Below, piece after piece: positions 1 through 8,993 of a stretch of 64,000 nt of DNA. Under the pieces are notes generated by a model. The model saw only the letters and a list, made by a program, of their open reading frames with translations. It was not told the origin of the DNA and did not search any database. The DNA comes from Streptomyces sp. T12 (GTDB taxonomy: Bacteria; Actinomycetota; Actinomycetes; Streptomycetales; Streptomycetaceae), in contig NZ_CP117866.1 in assembly GCF_028736035.1 (NCBI RefSeq), forward strand, positions 3,348,001 through 3,412,000. Reading direction: 5' to 3'. Within the stretch, counting starts at the first letter, position 1. Each line of letters opens with the position of its first letter. The position numbers were made by a program, and so were the translations under genes.

Positions 1-471
1 GCCGACGATCCGGTCGAGATACGGCTCGGCGGCCCGGAGCGTCTCCATGGCCGACTCGGCGGAGTCGTCGCGCAGGAAGCACATGATGAGCCGGGTGGAG
101 ACGCCGTGGTTCGCCTCGCTGCTGCCCAGCGCCCGCCACAGCCCCTCGACGACCGTCCCCAGCTCCACCCCGCGCTTGGTGTGGGCCTGCGGGTCGAAGA
201 AGATCTCCGCGTGCCGCACACCCTGCGCGGCGGCGCGGGCGAGGTAGGCGTTCGCCAGGTCCTCGAAGTCGCGCTCGGTGCGCAGGACGGCCATGAGCTC
301 GTAGTACAGGTTCAGGAAGGACTGGAGGTCCTCGAACTGGTAGGCCTTGCGCAGCTCGTCGGTGTCGGCGTACGGCAGCTCGACGCGGTTGCGGTCGGCC
401 AGTTCGAAGGCGAGCTCGGGTTCGAGGGTGCCTTCGATGTGGAGGTGCAGTTCTGCTTTCGGGACGGACAT
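1..471 (-). CDS. add: Adenosine/adenine deaminase family protein, 3' end outside window
   Basis: Metal-dependent amidohydrolase that deaminates adenosine or adenine in purine salvage in the cytoplasm. Translating the minus strand from the ATG at 471 gives MSVPKAELHLHIEGTLEPE, the N-terminal metal-binding H-x-H signature of the family. About 157 codons are visible and the frame stays open to the window edge, so the C-terminal half with the remaining zinc ligands is missing. The segment around FDLQSFLNLYYE-like sequence is closer to the adenine/isopentenyladenine deaminase branch than to mammalian-type ADA, so the exact base or nucleoside substrate is uncertain. An in-frame stop lies just upstream of this ATG, which fixes the start. 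RNase Z follows upstream on the same strand after a 20-base gap, so the two may be co-transcribed. Confidence 0.85.
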   Translation of the reverse strand, partial: MSVPKAELHLHIEGTLEPELAFELADRNRVELPYADTDELRKAYQFEDLQSFLNLYYELMAVLRTERDFEDLANAYLARAAAQGVRHAEIFFDPQAHTKRGVELGTVVEGLWRALGSSEANHGVSTRLIMCFLRDDSAESAMETLRAAEPYLDRIVG

Positions 472-491
472 CAAAGCATCGTACGGCGGTC

Positions 492-1397
492 CTACCGACG
501 TTTCGGTAGCGGCACCCGCAGCAGGTCGTGCGCGACCGTCAACTCCCCGTCGAAACCGGCGGCCCGCGCCTGCCGCTCGAACTCGTCGGGCTCGGTGTAG
601 CGCTGGCTGAAGTGGGTGAGCACGAGATGCCGTACGCCGCTGTCGAGCGCGACGCGAGCGGCTTGACCGGCGGTCAGATGACCGTGTTCCACGGCGAGTT
701 CGACGTCCTCGTCCAGGAAGGTGGACTCGATGACGAGCATGTCGCAGCCTTCGGCCAGGGTGTACACCCCGTCGCACAGCCGCGTGTCCATGACGAACGC
801 GAACCGCTGTCCGCGCCGGACCTCGCTGACGTCCTGCAGGGAGACCCCACCGAGCACCCCTTCCCGCTGGATGCGCCCGACGTCCGGCCCCTTGATGCCG
901 TGCGCGGCGAGCCGTTCGGGCAGCATGCGGCGGCCGTCGGGCTCGACGAGGCGGTAGCCGTACGACTCGACGGGGTGCGACAGCCGGGCGGTCTCCAGCC
1001 GGTAGCCGCCGGTGTCGGCGATGACGCCGTCGGCGCTGACCGGGGCCTGCGCGAGGTCGACGGTCTCGCGGTAGGCGGTGGCGTAGCGCAGCCGGTCGAA
1101 GAAGCGCTGACCGGAACGCGGGTAATGGGCGGTGACGGGATGCGGAACCTTGTCCAGGTTGATCCGCTGGATGACGCCGGCGAGGCCGAGCGAGTGGTCC
1201 CCGTGGAAGTGGGTGACGCAGATCCGGTTCAGGTCGTGCGCCGCGACTCCGGCCCGCAGCATCTGCCGCTGCGTGCCCTCGCCGGGATCGAAGAGGATCC
1301 CCTCCCCGTCCCAGCGCAACAGATACCCGTTGTGGTTCCGGTGACGGGTCGGCACCTGGCTCGCTGTCCCGAGGACAACCAATTCACGTACGGACAC
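492..1397 (-). CDS. rnz: Ribonuclease Z
   Basis: Endoribonuclease that removes the 3' trailer of tRNA precursors lacking an encoded CCA. The 301-residue length is normal for the short RNase Z form. The metallo-beta-lactamase signature THFHGDH lies near residues 62-68 and is followed by the LGLAG segment typical of the family; further histidines occur in the C-terminal LTHFSQRY block. Start is a GTG at 1397 without a strong ribosome binding site. It lies 21 bases downstream of the HIT-family gene on the same strand, so a small operon with HIT and the deaminase is likely. The assignment to RNase Z rather than another MBL hydrolase rests on the HFHGDH motif plus the overall length and C-terminal motif. 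Confidence 0.93.
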   Translation of the reverse strand: MSVRELVVLGTASQVPTRHRNHNGYLLRWDGEGILFDPGEGTQRQMLRAGVAAHDLNRICVTHFHGDHSLGLAGVIQRINLDKVPHPVTAHYPRSGQRFFDRLRYATAYRETVDLAQAPVSADGVIADTGGYRLETARLSHPVESYGYRLVEPDGRRMLPERLAAHGIKGPDVGRIQREGVLGGVSLQDVSEVRRGQRFAFVMDTRLCDGVYTLAEGCDMLVIESTFLDEDVELAVEHGHLTAGQAARVALDSGVRHLVLTHFSQRYTEPDEFERQARAAGFDGELTVAHDLLRVPLPKRR

Positions 1398-1418
1398 GGC
1401 GACTTCGAACTACCTCGA

Positions 1419-1772
1419 CTATCCCGGGGGCCACTGCATGCCGCGGCCGCCGAGGATGTGGGCGTGGGCGTGCCAGACGGTCTGACCGGCGCCGGCGCCG
1501 GTGTTGAAGACGATGCGGTAGCTCTCCAGCTTGTCCTCGTCGGCGACGGCCCGGGCCTCGCGCAGGACGTCCGCGGCGAGGGTGGGTTCGGCGGTGGCGA
1601 GGGCGGCGGCGTCCCGGTAGTGCGCCTTCGGGATGACCAGGACGTGGGTGGGCGCCTGGGGGTTGATGTCCCGGAACGCGACGGTCGTGTCCGTCTCCCG
1701 CACGATCGTCGCCGGGACATGGCCCTCGACGATCTTGCAGAACAGACAGTCGTCCTGCGGCTCCCCTGCCAT
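1419..1772 (-). CDS. HIT family nucleotide-binding protein
   Basis: Small 117-residue histidine-triad protein, presumably a cytoplasmic nucleotide phosphoramidase of the HinT type. The N-terminal DCLFCKIVEG is the family's zinc/C-x-x-C-like start, and the catalytic triad HAHAHILGG is at the C-terminus, with WHAHAH instead of the commoner VxHxHxH spacing. The ATG at 1772 is preceded by GGAGGG about five bases upstream, a strong start. The gene sits between the tricorn-type protease and RNase Z on the same strand. The physiological substrate cannot be told from the sequence. Confidence 0.9.
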   Translation of the reverse strand: MAGEPQDDCLFCKIVEGHVPATIVRETDTTVAFRDINPQAPTHVLVIPKAHYRDAAALATAEPTLAADVLREARAVADEDKLESYRIVFNTGAGAGQTVWHAHAHILGGRGMQWPPG

Positions 1773-1821
1773 TTTCCCTCCGGGGGTTGGGCGGTGGGTT
1801 TACGGGGGGCATCGTATCGTC

Positions 1822-1895
1822 GTCGGGTGCGGGTGCATCGTGGCTGGTCGCGCCCACGCGGCGGAGCCGCATATCGACACAGCCCCGCGCCCCTA
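1822..1895 (-). repeat. Dispersed Streptomyces intergenic repeat (AGGGGCGCGGGG family), copy 1
   Basis: Read on the minus strand, the segment begins TTAGGGGCGCGGGGCTGTG, passes through ATATGCGGCTCCGCCGCG and GCGCGACCAGCCACGATG, and ends in CCCGCACCC. From memory this is a very frequent non-coding sequence in Streptomyces genomes, usually immediately after a stop codon. Here the TAG of the tricorn-type protease is formed by the first bases of the element. A second, shorter relative lies at 22820-22866. The internal palindrome CGGCTCCGCCG could form a hairpin and act as a transcript end, but that is inference. Confidence 0.65.
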
Positions 1896-4800
1896 AGAGG
1901 TTGGCAAAGTCGGCGGTGTCTTCGCCGGACTGGTCTCCAGACCCTCCAGTGCGATCCGGATCGCCTCGTCCAGCTGAGCGTCCCGGCCCGCCACCCAGTC
2001 CTGCGGGCGCTGCACCACCTCCACGTCCGGGTCGACGCCGTGGTTCTCCAGGTCCCAGCCGTAGCCCTCCAGCCAGATGGCGTACTTCGGCTGGGTGATG
2101 AGTGTGCCGTCGACCAGCTGGTACCGGCTGTCGATCCCGATCACGCCGCCCCACGTCCGGGTCCCCACCACCGGCCCCAGGCCCAACGCCTTGATCACCG
2201 CGTTGACGATGTCCCCGTCGGAGCCGGAGAACTCGTTCGCCACCGCCACCACAGGACCCCGCGGGGCGTCCTGCGGATAGCTGTACGGGCGCATCCCGCG
2301 CGGCACCTCCCAGCCGACGATCCGGCGCGCCAGCTTCTCCACGACCAGTTGCGAGGTGTGCCCGCCGCCGTTCTCCCGGATGTCCACGACGAGGCCCTCC
2401 CGGGCCACCTCGACCCGCAGGTCGCGGTGGATCTGGGCCCAGCCCGGCGCCTGCATGTCCGGCACGTGGAGGTAGCCGAGCCGGCCGCCGGACTTCTCGT
2501 GGACGTAGGCCCGCCGGTCGGCCACCCACGCGTGGTACCGCAGGGGCTGCTCGTCGGCGATCGGGACCACGACCGCATGCCGTGCGTCCCCGCCCCCGGC
2601 CGGCGAGATCGTCAGCTCCACCGCCTTGCCCGCCGTACCGACGAGCAACGGCCCGGGCCCCGTCACCGGTTCCACCGGCACCCCGGCCACCGCCACGATC
2701 GCGTCCCCGGCCCGCACCGCGACCCCCGGCGCGGCCAGCGGTGCCCGCGCCTCGGGGTCGGAGGTCTCGGACGGCAGGATGCGGTCGATACGCCAACTGC
2801 CGTCCGGATGGCGGGAGATGTCGGCGCCGAGCAGACCCTGCCGGGCCCCGCCGCCGTACCCGCCGTGCGGCGCGACGTACGCGTGCGAGGTGCCGAGCTC
2901 GCCCTGCACCTCCCACAACAGGTCCATCAGGTCGTCATGGGTGGCCACCCGGTCGACGAGCGGGCGGTAGCGGTCCAGCACCCCGGACCAGTCCACCCCG
3001 TTCATGTCCGGCCGCCAGAAGTGGTCCCGCATGATGCGGCCGGTCTCCTCGAACATCTGCCGCCACTCCGCCGACGGGTCGACCCTCTGCCGTACGCGCG
3101 TCAGGTCCACGGTGATGTTCGAGTCGCTGTCGTCGTCGCCGGAGGCCCGCCGGTCGCTGGGGACGACCTTGAGCCGGCCGTCGGTCCACAACAGCAGCCG
3201 CTTGCCGTCGCCGCTGACCTCGAAGTGGTCGGCGTCGTCGGCGAGATGCTCCAGGCGCCGCTGGAGCAGGTCGTAGCGCTCCATCTCGGTCTTGGGCTCG
3301 GGGTCGTCGGGCGTGGCCCGGGAGGCGCCGAGGGCGCCGCGCACGGGATGCCGTAGCCACAGCACGCCGTCCTTCGCGGCCCGCAGGTTGGTGTAGCGGG
3401 CGGCCTCGACCGGGAACGGCACGATCCGGTCGGCGAGCCCTTCGAGGTCGATCCGCGTGGCCGGGGTGCCCTCGCTGTCGGGGGTCTCGTCCTTGTCGGG
3501 CGCGTCGAAGGGTCGGCCGTGCCGCTGCGGGCCGAAGGGGGACGGGGTCGTCGCCGCCAGGGTGATCAGGTGGGGGCGGGAGCCGACCACGAAGGCGAGG
3601 TCGAAGACGTGCTCGTCGTAGACCGGGTCGAAGGACCGCGTCGACAGGAACACCAGGTGCTTGCCGTCCTGCGTGAACGCCGGCGCGTAGTCCTGGAAGC
3701 GCAGCGGGGTCGCCTCGGAGACCGACAGGTCGGTGGTGTTGGCGAGCTTGAGCTGGCTCAGCGGGCGCGGGCCGGGGTGCGACCAGGCGAGCCAGGCCGA
3801 GTCGGGCGAGAAGACCAGCCCGGACACGTCCCCGTCCTCACTGCGGTCGACCTCGCGGACCTCGCCGGACTCCCGCTCGACGAGCAGCAGCCGCCCGTCG
3901 TGCGCGGCGACCGCCGCCCGGCTCCCGTCGGGCGCCATGGCGAGCTCCAGGACGCGGCCCAGCTGCCCGGCGCCGAGCCTGCGCGGCGTGGCACCCGGAG
4001 CGAGCCCGGTCGCGGGCGCGAACTCCAGCGCGTCGTCGCCCTCCGCGTCCGTCACCCACACCACCCACTCCTCGCCCTCCGCCCGGAAGGTGCGCGGCAG
4101 CCGGGCCCGTACGCCGGGCTCGGCGGCGAGCGCACGGGCGGGACCGGAGCGATGGGTGACCCAGTGCACGGCACCCCGGACGCAGACCGCGCTGCCGCGC
4201 GCGGTGTGGTCGGGCGCCGCCGCCCCGAACGAGCGGGCGGCGTTCAGCGGGTACGGCTGCCGGTCGGTGCGCTGCCCGCCGAGCCGGATGTCGAGCGGGC
4301 GCGGCTCGGCCCCGTCGAGGTCGTCCAGGAGCCACAGTTGCCCGGCGCAGGCGTAGCCGACACGGGTGCCGTCGCTCGCGGCGTGCCGGGCGTAGAAACC
4401 GTCGACAGGGGTGTGACGGCGTAGATCGGACCCATCGGCCAGGGACGAGTACACGGCCCCGACGTCCTCGTGATCGGAGAGGAAGGCGATCCGCTCGCCC
4501 ACCCACATGGGGTACTCGATGTTCCCGTCCAGCTCCTCATGAAGCCGTACGAAGTCCCCGTCGCCCGCACGGTCGATCCACAACTTGCCCGCCGTACCGC
4601 CCCGGTAGCGCTTCCACCGTGCCGCCTCCAGCCCCATGGGCGCCGAGGCGAGCACCAGGTGGGGGCCCTGGACGACATCGGCGACGGGGCCGTACGGCAG
4701 CGTGGTGGCCGGTCCGCCGTCCAGCGGGACCGTGTGGGCCCAGGTGCGGCGGCTGCCCGCCTGGCCCTGGGTGCTGATCGCGAGAACCTCGCCGTCCGGG

Positions 4801-5105
4801 GTCCAGCCGCGCACCCGGGTCTGCCAACTGCCCCAGTGGGTGAGGCGCTTGGCGGGGCCGCCGTCGACCGGCGCGATGTGCACCTCGGGGGCGCCGTCGC
4901 GGGTGGAGGTCCAGGCGACGGTCGTGCCGTCGGGCGAGATGCGCGGCAGGCTGACCGGCACGTTGTCGGCGCTGACCCGCCAGGCCCGGCCGCCGTCGAG
5001 AGGAGCGAGCCAAACGTCGTCCTCGGCAGTGAAGGCGACCAGGTCGCCGTGCAGATGCGGATACCGGAGATACGAAGACGATCCGGGCGTCGCGGACTGA
5101 GTCAC
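1893..5105 (-). CDS. Tricorn-type protease (S41 family with beta-propellers and PDZ)
   Basis: Large 1070-residue protein with the tricorn plan: two N-terminal beta-propeller regions with repeated W-x-S/D-x-D-G blades (about residues 20-620), a core C1 domain, a PDZ domain (about 760-850) and an S41 C2 catalytic domain. The C1 segment contains GTSHAYV, supplying the likely catalytic histidine; the C2 segment contains NEFSGSDGD with the nucleophilic serine, then TWGGVIG. Tricorn proteases trim peptides released by the proteasome, and actinomycetes carry proteasomes, so a role in cytoplasmic peptide turnover is reasonable. Start is a GTG at 5105 with AAGGTGATC just upstream. No signal peptide is visible. 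The stop codon merges with the dispersed repeat at 1822-1895. Confidence 0.9.
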   Translation of the reverse strand: MTQSATPGSSSYLRYPHLHGDLVAFTAEDDVWLAPLDGGRAWRVSADNVPVSLPRISPDGTTVAWTSTRDGAPEVHIAPVDGGPAKRLTHWGSWQTRVRGWTPDGEVLAISTQGQAGSRRTWAHTVPLDGGPATTLPYGPVADVVQGPHLVLASAPMGLEAARWKRYRGGTAGKLWIDRAGDGDFVRLHEELDGNIEYPMWVGERIAFLSDHEDVGAVYSSLADGSDLRRHTPVDGFYARHAASDGTRVGYACAGQLWLLDDLDGAEPRPLDIRLGGQRTDRQPYPLNAARSFGAAAPDHTARGSAVCVRGAVHWVTHRSGPARALAAEPGVRARLPRTFRAEGEEWVVWVTDAEGDDALEFAPATGLAPGATPRRLGAGQLGRVLELAMAPDGSRAAVAAHDGRLLLVERESGEVREVDRSEDGDVSGLVFSPDSAWLAWSHPGPRPLSQLKLANTTDLSVSEATPLRFQDYAPAFTQDGKHLVFLSTRSFDPVYDEHVFDLAFVVGSRPHLITLAATTPSPFGPQRHGRPFDAPDKDETPDSEGTPATRIDLEGLADRIVPFPVEAARYTNLRAAKDGVLWLRHPVRGALGASRATPDDPEPKTEMERYDLLQRRLEHLADDADHFEVSGDGKRLLLWTDGRLKVVPSDRRASGDDDSDSNITVDLTRVRQRVDPSAEWRQMFEETGRIMRDHFWRPDMNGVDWSGVLDRYRPLVDRVATHDDLMDLLWEVQGELGTSHAYVAPHGGYGGGARQGLLGADISRHPDGSWRIDRILPSETSDPEARAPLAAPGVAVRAGDAIVAVAGVPVEPVTGPGPLLVGTAGKAVELTISPAGGGDARHAVVVPIADEQPLRYHAWVADRRAYVHEKSGGRLGYLHVPDMQAPGWAQIHRDLRVEVAREGLVVDIRENGGGHTSQLVVEKLARRIVGWEVPRGMRPYSYPQDAPRGPVVAVANEFSGSDGDIVNAVIKALGLGPVVGTRTWGGVIGIDSRYQLVDGTLITQPKYAIWLEGYGWDLENHGVDPDVEVVQRPQDWVAGRDAQLDEAIRIALEGLETSPAKTPPTLPTS

Positions 5106-5179
5106 CCGATCACCTTAAGCAGGGGCGGCGTCCGGGGACAGACCTTTGGATCACTTGCCCAACTCCCGGCTGGATGCGG

Positions 5180-5758
5180 TCACTTGCCCTCCGGCCAGCA
5201 GTTCGGGCGCTCCTGGCAGTAGACGGTCTTGGTGACGGTCACCGTGACCGTGGGCCCGGGCTGCTGTCCGCCGTTGCCGGGCGGGTTGACGGGCGAGGGC
5301 GTGGCATCGCAGTTGCCCAGCCCGTTCACGTGGAACCACTCCTTGCCGTCGATCTTGGCGACGAGGTCGCCGCGCACACAGGCGCCGCTGACGGCCCGGG
5401 TGATCCTGCCGGTGACGGTGATGTCCTTGCCGTCCTTGGTCTCGCCCTCGCAGTCGACCTTGACCACGGTGTTCTCGCTCGCCGTCGGTGCGGCGGACTT
5501 GCCATTGCCGTTGCCATTGCCGTCGTCGTACGAGCCCGTGCAGTTGAGCCACTGCACGTCGGCCTTCTGCCGCTCCAGCTCCGCGGTCACGGTCTGGTCG
5601 GTCGTGAACGCCACGGTCGCGCTGCTCAGCCCGCCCGGATCACAGGCGACCACCCCGCCGACGGCGACCACGGCGAGACCCGCCACGCCTGCCACCCGCG
5701 CCACATGCGTGCGCTCCGTGCGACCGGCACGACCCCAAACCCTCCTGAACGCCCCCAT
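5180..5758 (-). CDS. Putative lipoprotein of unknown function
   Basis: I place the start at the ATG at 5758, giving 192 residues; the open frame runs further upstream, but that part overlaps the divergent membrane-protein gene and reads as proline/arginine-rich noise. The N-terminus has arginines, then a hydrophobic stretch AGLAVVAVGG ending in VVAC, a lipobox with cysteine about position 40, so the mature protein should be lipid-anchored outside the membrane. The mature part has two repeated-looking segments (VKVDCEGETKDGKDITVTG and a later GACVRGDLVAKIDG block), a GNGNGNGK low-complexity run, and a T/V-rich tail with TVTVTVTKTVYC. I do not recognise the family. It is divergent from 5869. 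Confidence 0.7.
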   Translation of the reverse strand: MGAFRRVWGRAGRTERTHVARVAGVAGLAVVAVGGVVACDPGGLSSATVAFTTDQTVTAELERQKADVQWLNCTGSYDDGNGNGNGKSAAPTASENTVVKVDCEGETKDGKDITVTGRITRAVSGACVRGDLVAKIDGKEWFHVNGLGNCDATPSPVNPPGNGGQQPGPTVTVTVTKTVYCQERPNCWPEGK

Positions 5759-5868
5759 GGAGGGCAGCCTGCCACTGTCCCCGCCGACGCGGTAGGGCAC
5801 ATACGGCCACTCCCTGCTCGCGCACGGCACAATCGGGTGTCGCCCAACCCATCCCGCCCGGAGCACCG

Positions 5869-7497
5869 TTGACCTCCTCACGGATCCCCGCCCGCGCCCT
5901 GCCCGCGCCGCGCACCCCGGACGACGCCGACCAGAGCGGCGCGGACACGGTGACGGACCCGGCCGGACCGCCCGCGCCGCCGCGTCGGCGCCGCGTGCGG
6001 ATGCTCGTCGACGTGGTCGACCATCCGGATGAAGTGGCCTATGTGACGGCCCTGTTCGAGGAGCGCGGCTGGGCCGTACGGCCGGCGGAGGGCGACGAGG
6101 CGGCACCCGGCGCGGCGCACCGCGCCACGCTCGTCGTCGAGGTCCGCCTGCACGGAGCCCGCCTCGGCGCCCTGCGTACGGCCACCCTCGATGTGGAACG
6201 GCTCGCCAGACAGGCCGAGTTGGGCGCCTGGGTGCGGGACGCGGCGCTGGTCGAGTACGAGCGGCCGGCCCGCACGACGTATTACGTGCACCGCGCGCTG
6301 CCGACGCTGGGGCGGGTGTGGATCTGGCTGGGCGGGGCGGACGAGCAGCGTGCCGTGACCGTGTCGGCGGGGCCGCGCTCCCGGGAGGAGGCGGCGGCGG
6401 AACTGGCGGCGCGCCCGCTGGGTGGCCGCCCCTTCGACGCCCAGGCGCACGGACTGCGGGTGCCGGGCCACTCGGACGCGGACCCGCCGCGCGACGAGAC
6501 CCCGCACGAGCGCCGGGTCCGGCTGGTCTGGCTGGCGGCGGGGGTGGCCGGCGTCGTCCTCGCCGTCCTGTGCGGCATGTACGTCGTCTGGGCCGAGGGC
6601 GCCTGGAAGCTGCTGCCCGCGCTGCTCAGCCCGGCGGGGGCGCTGCCGCTGGGCCGCACGCTCAAGGAGACGCGGGCCAGCGGCCGCGGGGTCCAGTGGG
6701 CCGCCGGAGCCGCGGGCACCACGGCGCTGGCCGCGTTCGGGGCCCTGGTGGGCCAGGGCACCCAGCCCCGGGTGCTGTGGGCGGGCGCGCTGGTGCTCGC
6801 CGTCGGCGTGTTCACGGGCGCGGGCGTGGTCCTCGCGCTGCGCCGCACCGTCTTCACCCGGCACGCCGCCTGGCTGGTGCCGCTGTCCGTGCCGGTGCTG
6901 TGGTCGATGGTGGGCTGGCTGGGCCGGCAGATGCACGACGCCTACCTGGACCGGTTCGACATCCGCGCGGAGACGGTGCCCTCACCGCGGCTCGGCACCT
7001 ATCTGGTGGCCGCCGAGCCGATGGGCCTAGCACTGGGCAGCGCGCTGTTCTTCGTGGCGGTCGTGGGCTGGCTGCGCCACTTCCACCTGGGCCGCGACGC
7101 CAGCAACCGCTTCTTCGCCATCGCGCTGGCGACGCTGGTCATCGTCGTCTACGCCCTGAGCGCGGTCGCGCTGGGCACCGGACAGGCGGCGAGCGCGGCA
7201 GGCCGGGCCGCCGAGAACGCCGCCCGGCGGGGCGTCCAGCCGTCCGACTACTTCGGTGTCTACGGCCACTTCATGTGCGTGCGCCCGGTGGACGCCTCCC
7301 ACCCCCTGGCGGTGGAGAACGGCCCGGTCCCCACCGGCCACCCGGTGGTCTCCTTCGGCACCTCCGGCGACTGGATCTGGCTCTGGGACCCGGCCCGCAA
7401 CAACGGCAAGGTCCAGGAGTCCTTCGCCGTCCGCCGCGAGGACGTCCAGCTCATCCCCGCGGAAAACCCCGAGACCAAGCTCTGCCCGGCGCCGTAG
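5869..7497 (+). CDS. Integral membrane protein of unknown function
   Basis: 542 residues starting at a TTG with GGAG six bases upstream. The first 210 residues are soluble, with an arginine-rich RRRRVRM segment followed by a domain that could be a small alpha/beta fold. From residue about 222 there are seven or so hydrophobic segments, starting with VWLAAGVAGVVLAVLCGMYVVW and ending with FFAIALATLVIVVYALSAVAL. The last 100 residues are soluble again, with a W-rich GDWIWLWDP motif. I do not recognise the family; similar proteins are common in Streptomyces as conserved membrane proteins. It is divergent from the lipoprotein gene at 5758, with about 110 bases between the two starts that must hold both promoters. 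Confidence 0.75.
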   Translation: MTSSRIPARALPAPRTPDDADQSGADTVTDPAGPPAPPRRRRVRMLVDVVDHPDEVAYVTALFEERGWAVRPAEGDEAAPGAAHRATLVVEVRLHGARLGALRTATLDVERLARQAELGAWVRDAALVEYERPARTTYYVHRALPTLGRVWIWLGGADEQRAVTVSAGPRSREEAAAELAARPLGGRPFDAQAHGLRVPGHSDADPPRDETPHERRVRLVWLAAGVAGVVLAVLCGMYVVWAEGAWKLLPALLSPAGALPLGRTLKETRASGRGVQWAAGAAGTTALAAFGALVGQGTQPRVLWAGALVLAVGVFTGAGVVLALRRTVFTRHAAWLVPLSVPVLWSMVGWLGRQMHDAYLDRFDIRAETVPSPRLGTYLVAAEPMGLALGSALFFVAVVGWLRHFHLGRDASNRFFAIALATLVIVVYALSAVALGTGQAASAAGRAAENAARRGVQPSDYFGVYGHFMCVRPVDASHPLAVENGPVPTGHPVVSFGTSGDWIWLWDPARNNGKVQESFAVRREDVQLIPAENPETKLCPAP

Positions 7498-7506
7498 CGT
7501 GGCCGA

Positions 7507-7899
7507 ATGAGTAACGACCGCCGGCTGCGCAGGCTCGTCGTGGACGAGCGGACGACGTATCTCTGGAGCGTGCGGCACAAGCACGGGGACGGTGACGTGC
7601 GCCGCGACGTCCTCAACCTGACCCTGGACGGTGTGCGCACGCGGATCGTCTTCCGGGAGGGCGAGGGCCGGGGCATCTCCGACGGCTACTCGTACGTCGG
7701 ATGCGTGGCGACCGGCCCCGGGAAGCTGCTCAACCTGCGCGAACCCGGTGTCGTACGCGGCCTGGTCGACGAGGCGACAGCCCGCGGACTCCTGCCGGGG
7801 AGCGCCGAGTTGGACGGCTGGGAGCTGTTCGACGCCGTCCTCAGCCGCGCAGCAACAGCCACTCCTGCAGTTCCACCAGGTTCCCCTCCGGGTCCTTGA
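7507..7899 (+). CDS. Conserved hypothetical protein
   Basis: 130-residue protein starting at the ATG at 7507, nine bases after the preceding membrane-protein stop, so probably co-transcribed with it. The N-terminal 110 residues look well folded (LRRLVVDERTTYLWSV..., a pattern of alternating beta strands and ISDGYSYVG). The last 20 residues are A/T/P-rich and are encoded opposite the 3' end of the convergent VOC gene, so the tail may be read-out rather than folded protein. No ribosome binding site is obvious. I do not recognise a family. Confidence 0.6.
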   Translation: MSNDRRLRRLVVDERTTYLWSVRHKHGDGDVRRDVLNLTLDGVRTRIVFREGEGRGISDGYSYVGCVATGPGKLLNLREPGVVRGLVDEATARGLLPGSAELDGWELFDAVLSRAATATPAVPPGSPPGP

Positions 7900-8233
7900 G
7901 GTGGGCGACCCGCATCCGGTCGGTCATGGGGGCGGGGCCGTGCAGGAGGGTCGCGCCGCGGGAGGCGATCTGCTCGCAGTAGGCGTCCAGGTCGTCGACG
8001 CGCAGCACGACCAACGACCGGTACCCGCTCGCCTCGTCGCCCAGCTCGCCCAGGATCCCGGCCATCATGGCCCGGTCCTGGAGGGCGATCCCGGCCGAGC
8101 CGGTGGCGGGAGTGAACTTCTCGTACGGCCCCTGCGCCGCCCCCGACTGCGGCTTGAGGCCGAGTACTTCGGCGTAGAAGCGGCAGCAGGCGGCGAAGTC
8201 GGTGACGAGCAGCCGCACCTGTGCGAGTTCCAT
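7841..8233 (-). CDS. VOC-fold (glyoxalase/bleomycin-resistance type) protein
   Basis: 130 residues from the ATG at 8233 (MELAQVRLLVTDF). It shows the VOC pattern: a first module with FYAEVLGLKPQ and a second beginning VLRVDDLDAYCEQI, ending in AHLKDPEGNLVELQEW, where D-P-x-G-N-x-x-E is the family's C-terminal metal-ligand motif. It may be a dioxygenase, isomerase or drug-binding protein; the substrate cannot be told. The open frame runs upstream to 8464, but that part is antisense-like noise over rsmE. Its 3' end overlaps the convergent gene at 7507-7899 by 59 bases. Confidence 0.82.
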   Translation of the reverse strand: MELAQVRLLVTDFAACCRFYAEVLGLKPQSGAAQGPYEKFTPATGSAGIALQDRAMMAGILGELGDEASGYRSLVVLRVDDLDAYCEQIASRGATLLHGPAPMTDRMRVAHLKDPEGNLVELQEWLLLRG

Positions 8234-8252
8234 GGCGCTTCCCCCCGGGGGG

Positions 8253-8993
8253 TCAGGACCAGCGGCCGGTGCGGGCAAGGAGCACGGCGCTCGCGGCGGT
8301 CCCGGCGGTCGATGTACGCAGCACGGTACGCCCGAGGACGTACGCCTTCGCCCCCGCCTCCTCGAACAGCGCCAACTCCTCGGGGGACACGCCGCCTTCG
8401 GGCCCGACGACGAGCACGATCTCGCCCTCGGCGGGGAGTTCGACCGTAGCCAGGGGTTCGTCACCGCTCTCGTGCAGTACGGCGGCGAAGTCGGCCTCGG
8501 CGAGAAGTGCCGCGACCTGCTTGGTCGTGGCCGCGTCCGCGACCTGGGGGAAGCGCACCCGGCGCGACTGCTTGCCGGCCTCGCGGGCGGTGGCCCGCCA
8601 CTTGGCGAGGGCCTTCGCGCCCCGCTCGCCCTTCCACTGCGTGATGCACCGGGCGGCCGCCCAGGGCACGATCGCGTCGACGCCGGTCTCGGTCATGGTC
8701 TCGACGGCCAGCTCACCGCGGTCGCCCTTGGGAAGGGCCTGGACGACGGTGATACGAGGCTGCTCCACGGGCTCCTCGGCCACCGCACCCAGCTGCAGAA
8801 CCAGCCGGTCCTTGCCCTCGGTGTCGACCACCTCGCACTCGGCCCAGCGGCCCTCGCCGTCCGTGAGGACGACGGACTCCCCCGCCCGCAGCCGCTTGAC
8901 GGAGACGGCATGCCGCCCCTCGGGCCCGTCGAGGACGTAGCGCTGCCCACCGCCGGCCGGGAGGTGCTCGACCACGAACACGGGAGCGGTCAT
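8253..8993 (-). CDS. rsmE: 16S rRNA (uracil-N3)-methyltransferase RsmE
   Basis: SPOUT-class methyltransferase that modifies U1498 of 16S rRNA. The 246-residue length is typical. The N-terminal PUA-like region ends in GEWAECEV-type strands, and the C-terminal trefoil-knot motif LVVGPEGGVSPEE (about residues 195-207) is the SAM-binding signature, followed by LGRTVLRTSTA. The start ATG at 8993 overlaps the stop of the flavoprotein gene as ATGA, so translation is probably coupled. In many bacteria rsmE sits next to dnaJ, as here with one gene between. Confidence 0.93.
   Translation of the reverse strand: MTAPVFVVEHLPAGGGQRYVLDGPEGRHAVSVKRLRAGESVVLTDGEGRWAECEVVDTEGKDRLVLQLGAVAEEPVEQPRITVVQALPKGDRGELAVETMTETGVDAIVPWAAARCITQWKGERGAKALAKWRATAREAGKQSRRVRFPQVADAATTKQVAALLAEADFAAVLHESGDEPLATVELPAEGEIVLVVGPEGGVSPEELALFEEAGAKAYVLGRTVLRTSTAGTAASAVLLARTGRWS

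Noticed and set aside
528..3356. 942-codon plus-strand open frame across rnz, the HIT gene and the tricorn-type gene
   Set aside because: Antisense shadow of three well-supported minus-strand genes; composition is E/G/R/V noise typical of high-GC opposite strands, with no recognisable domain.
5759..6106. Upstream extension of the lipoprotein frame
   Set aside because: Overlaps the divergent membrane-protein gene and the extra residues are P/R-rich; the signal peptide is complete from 5758.
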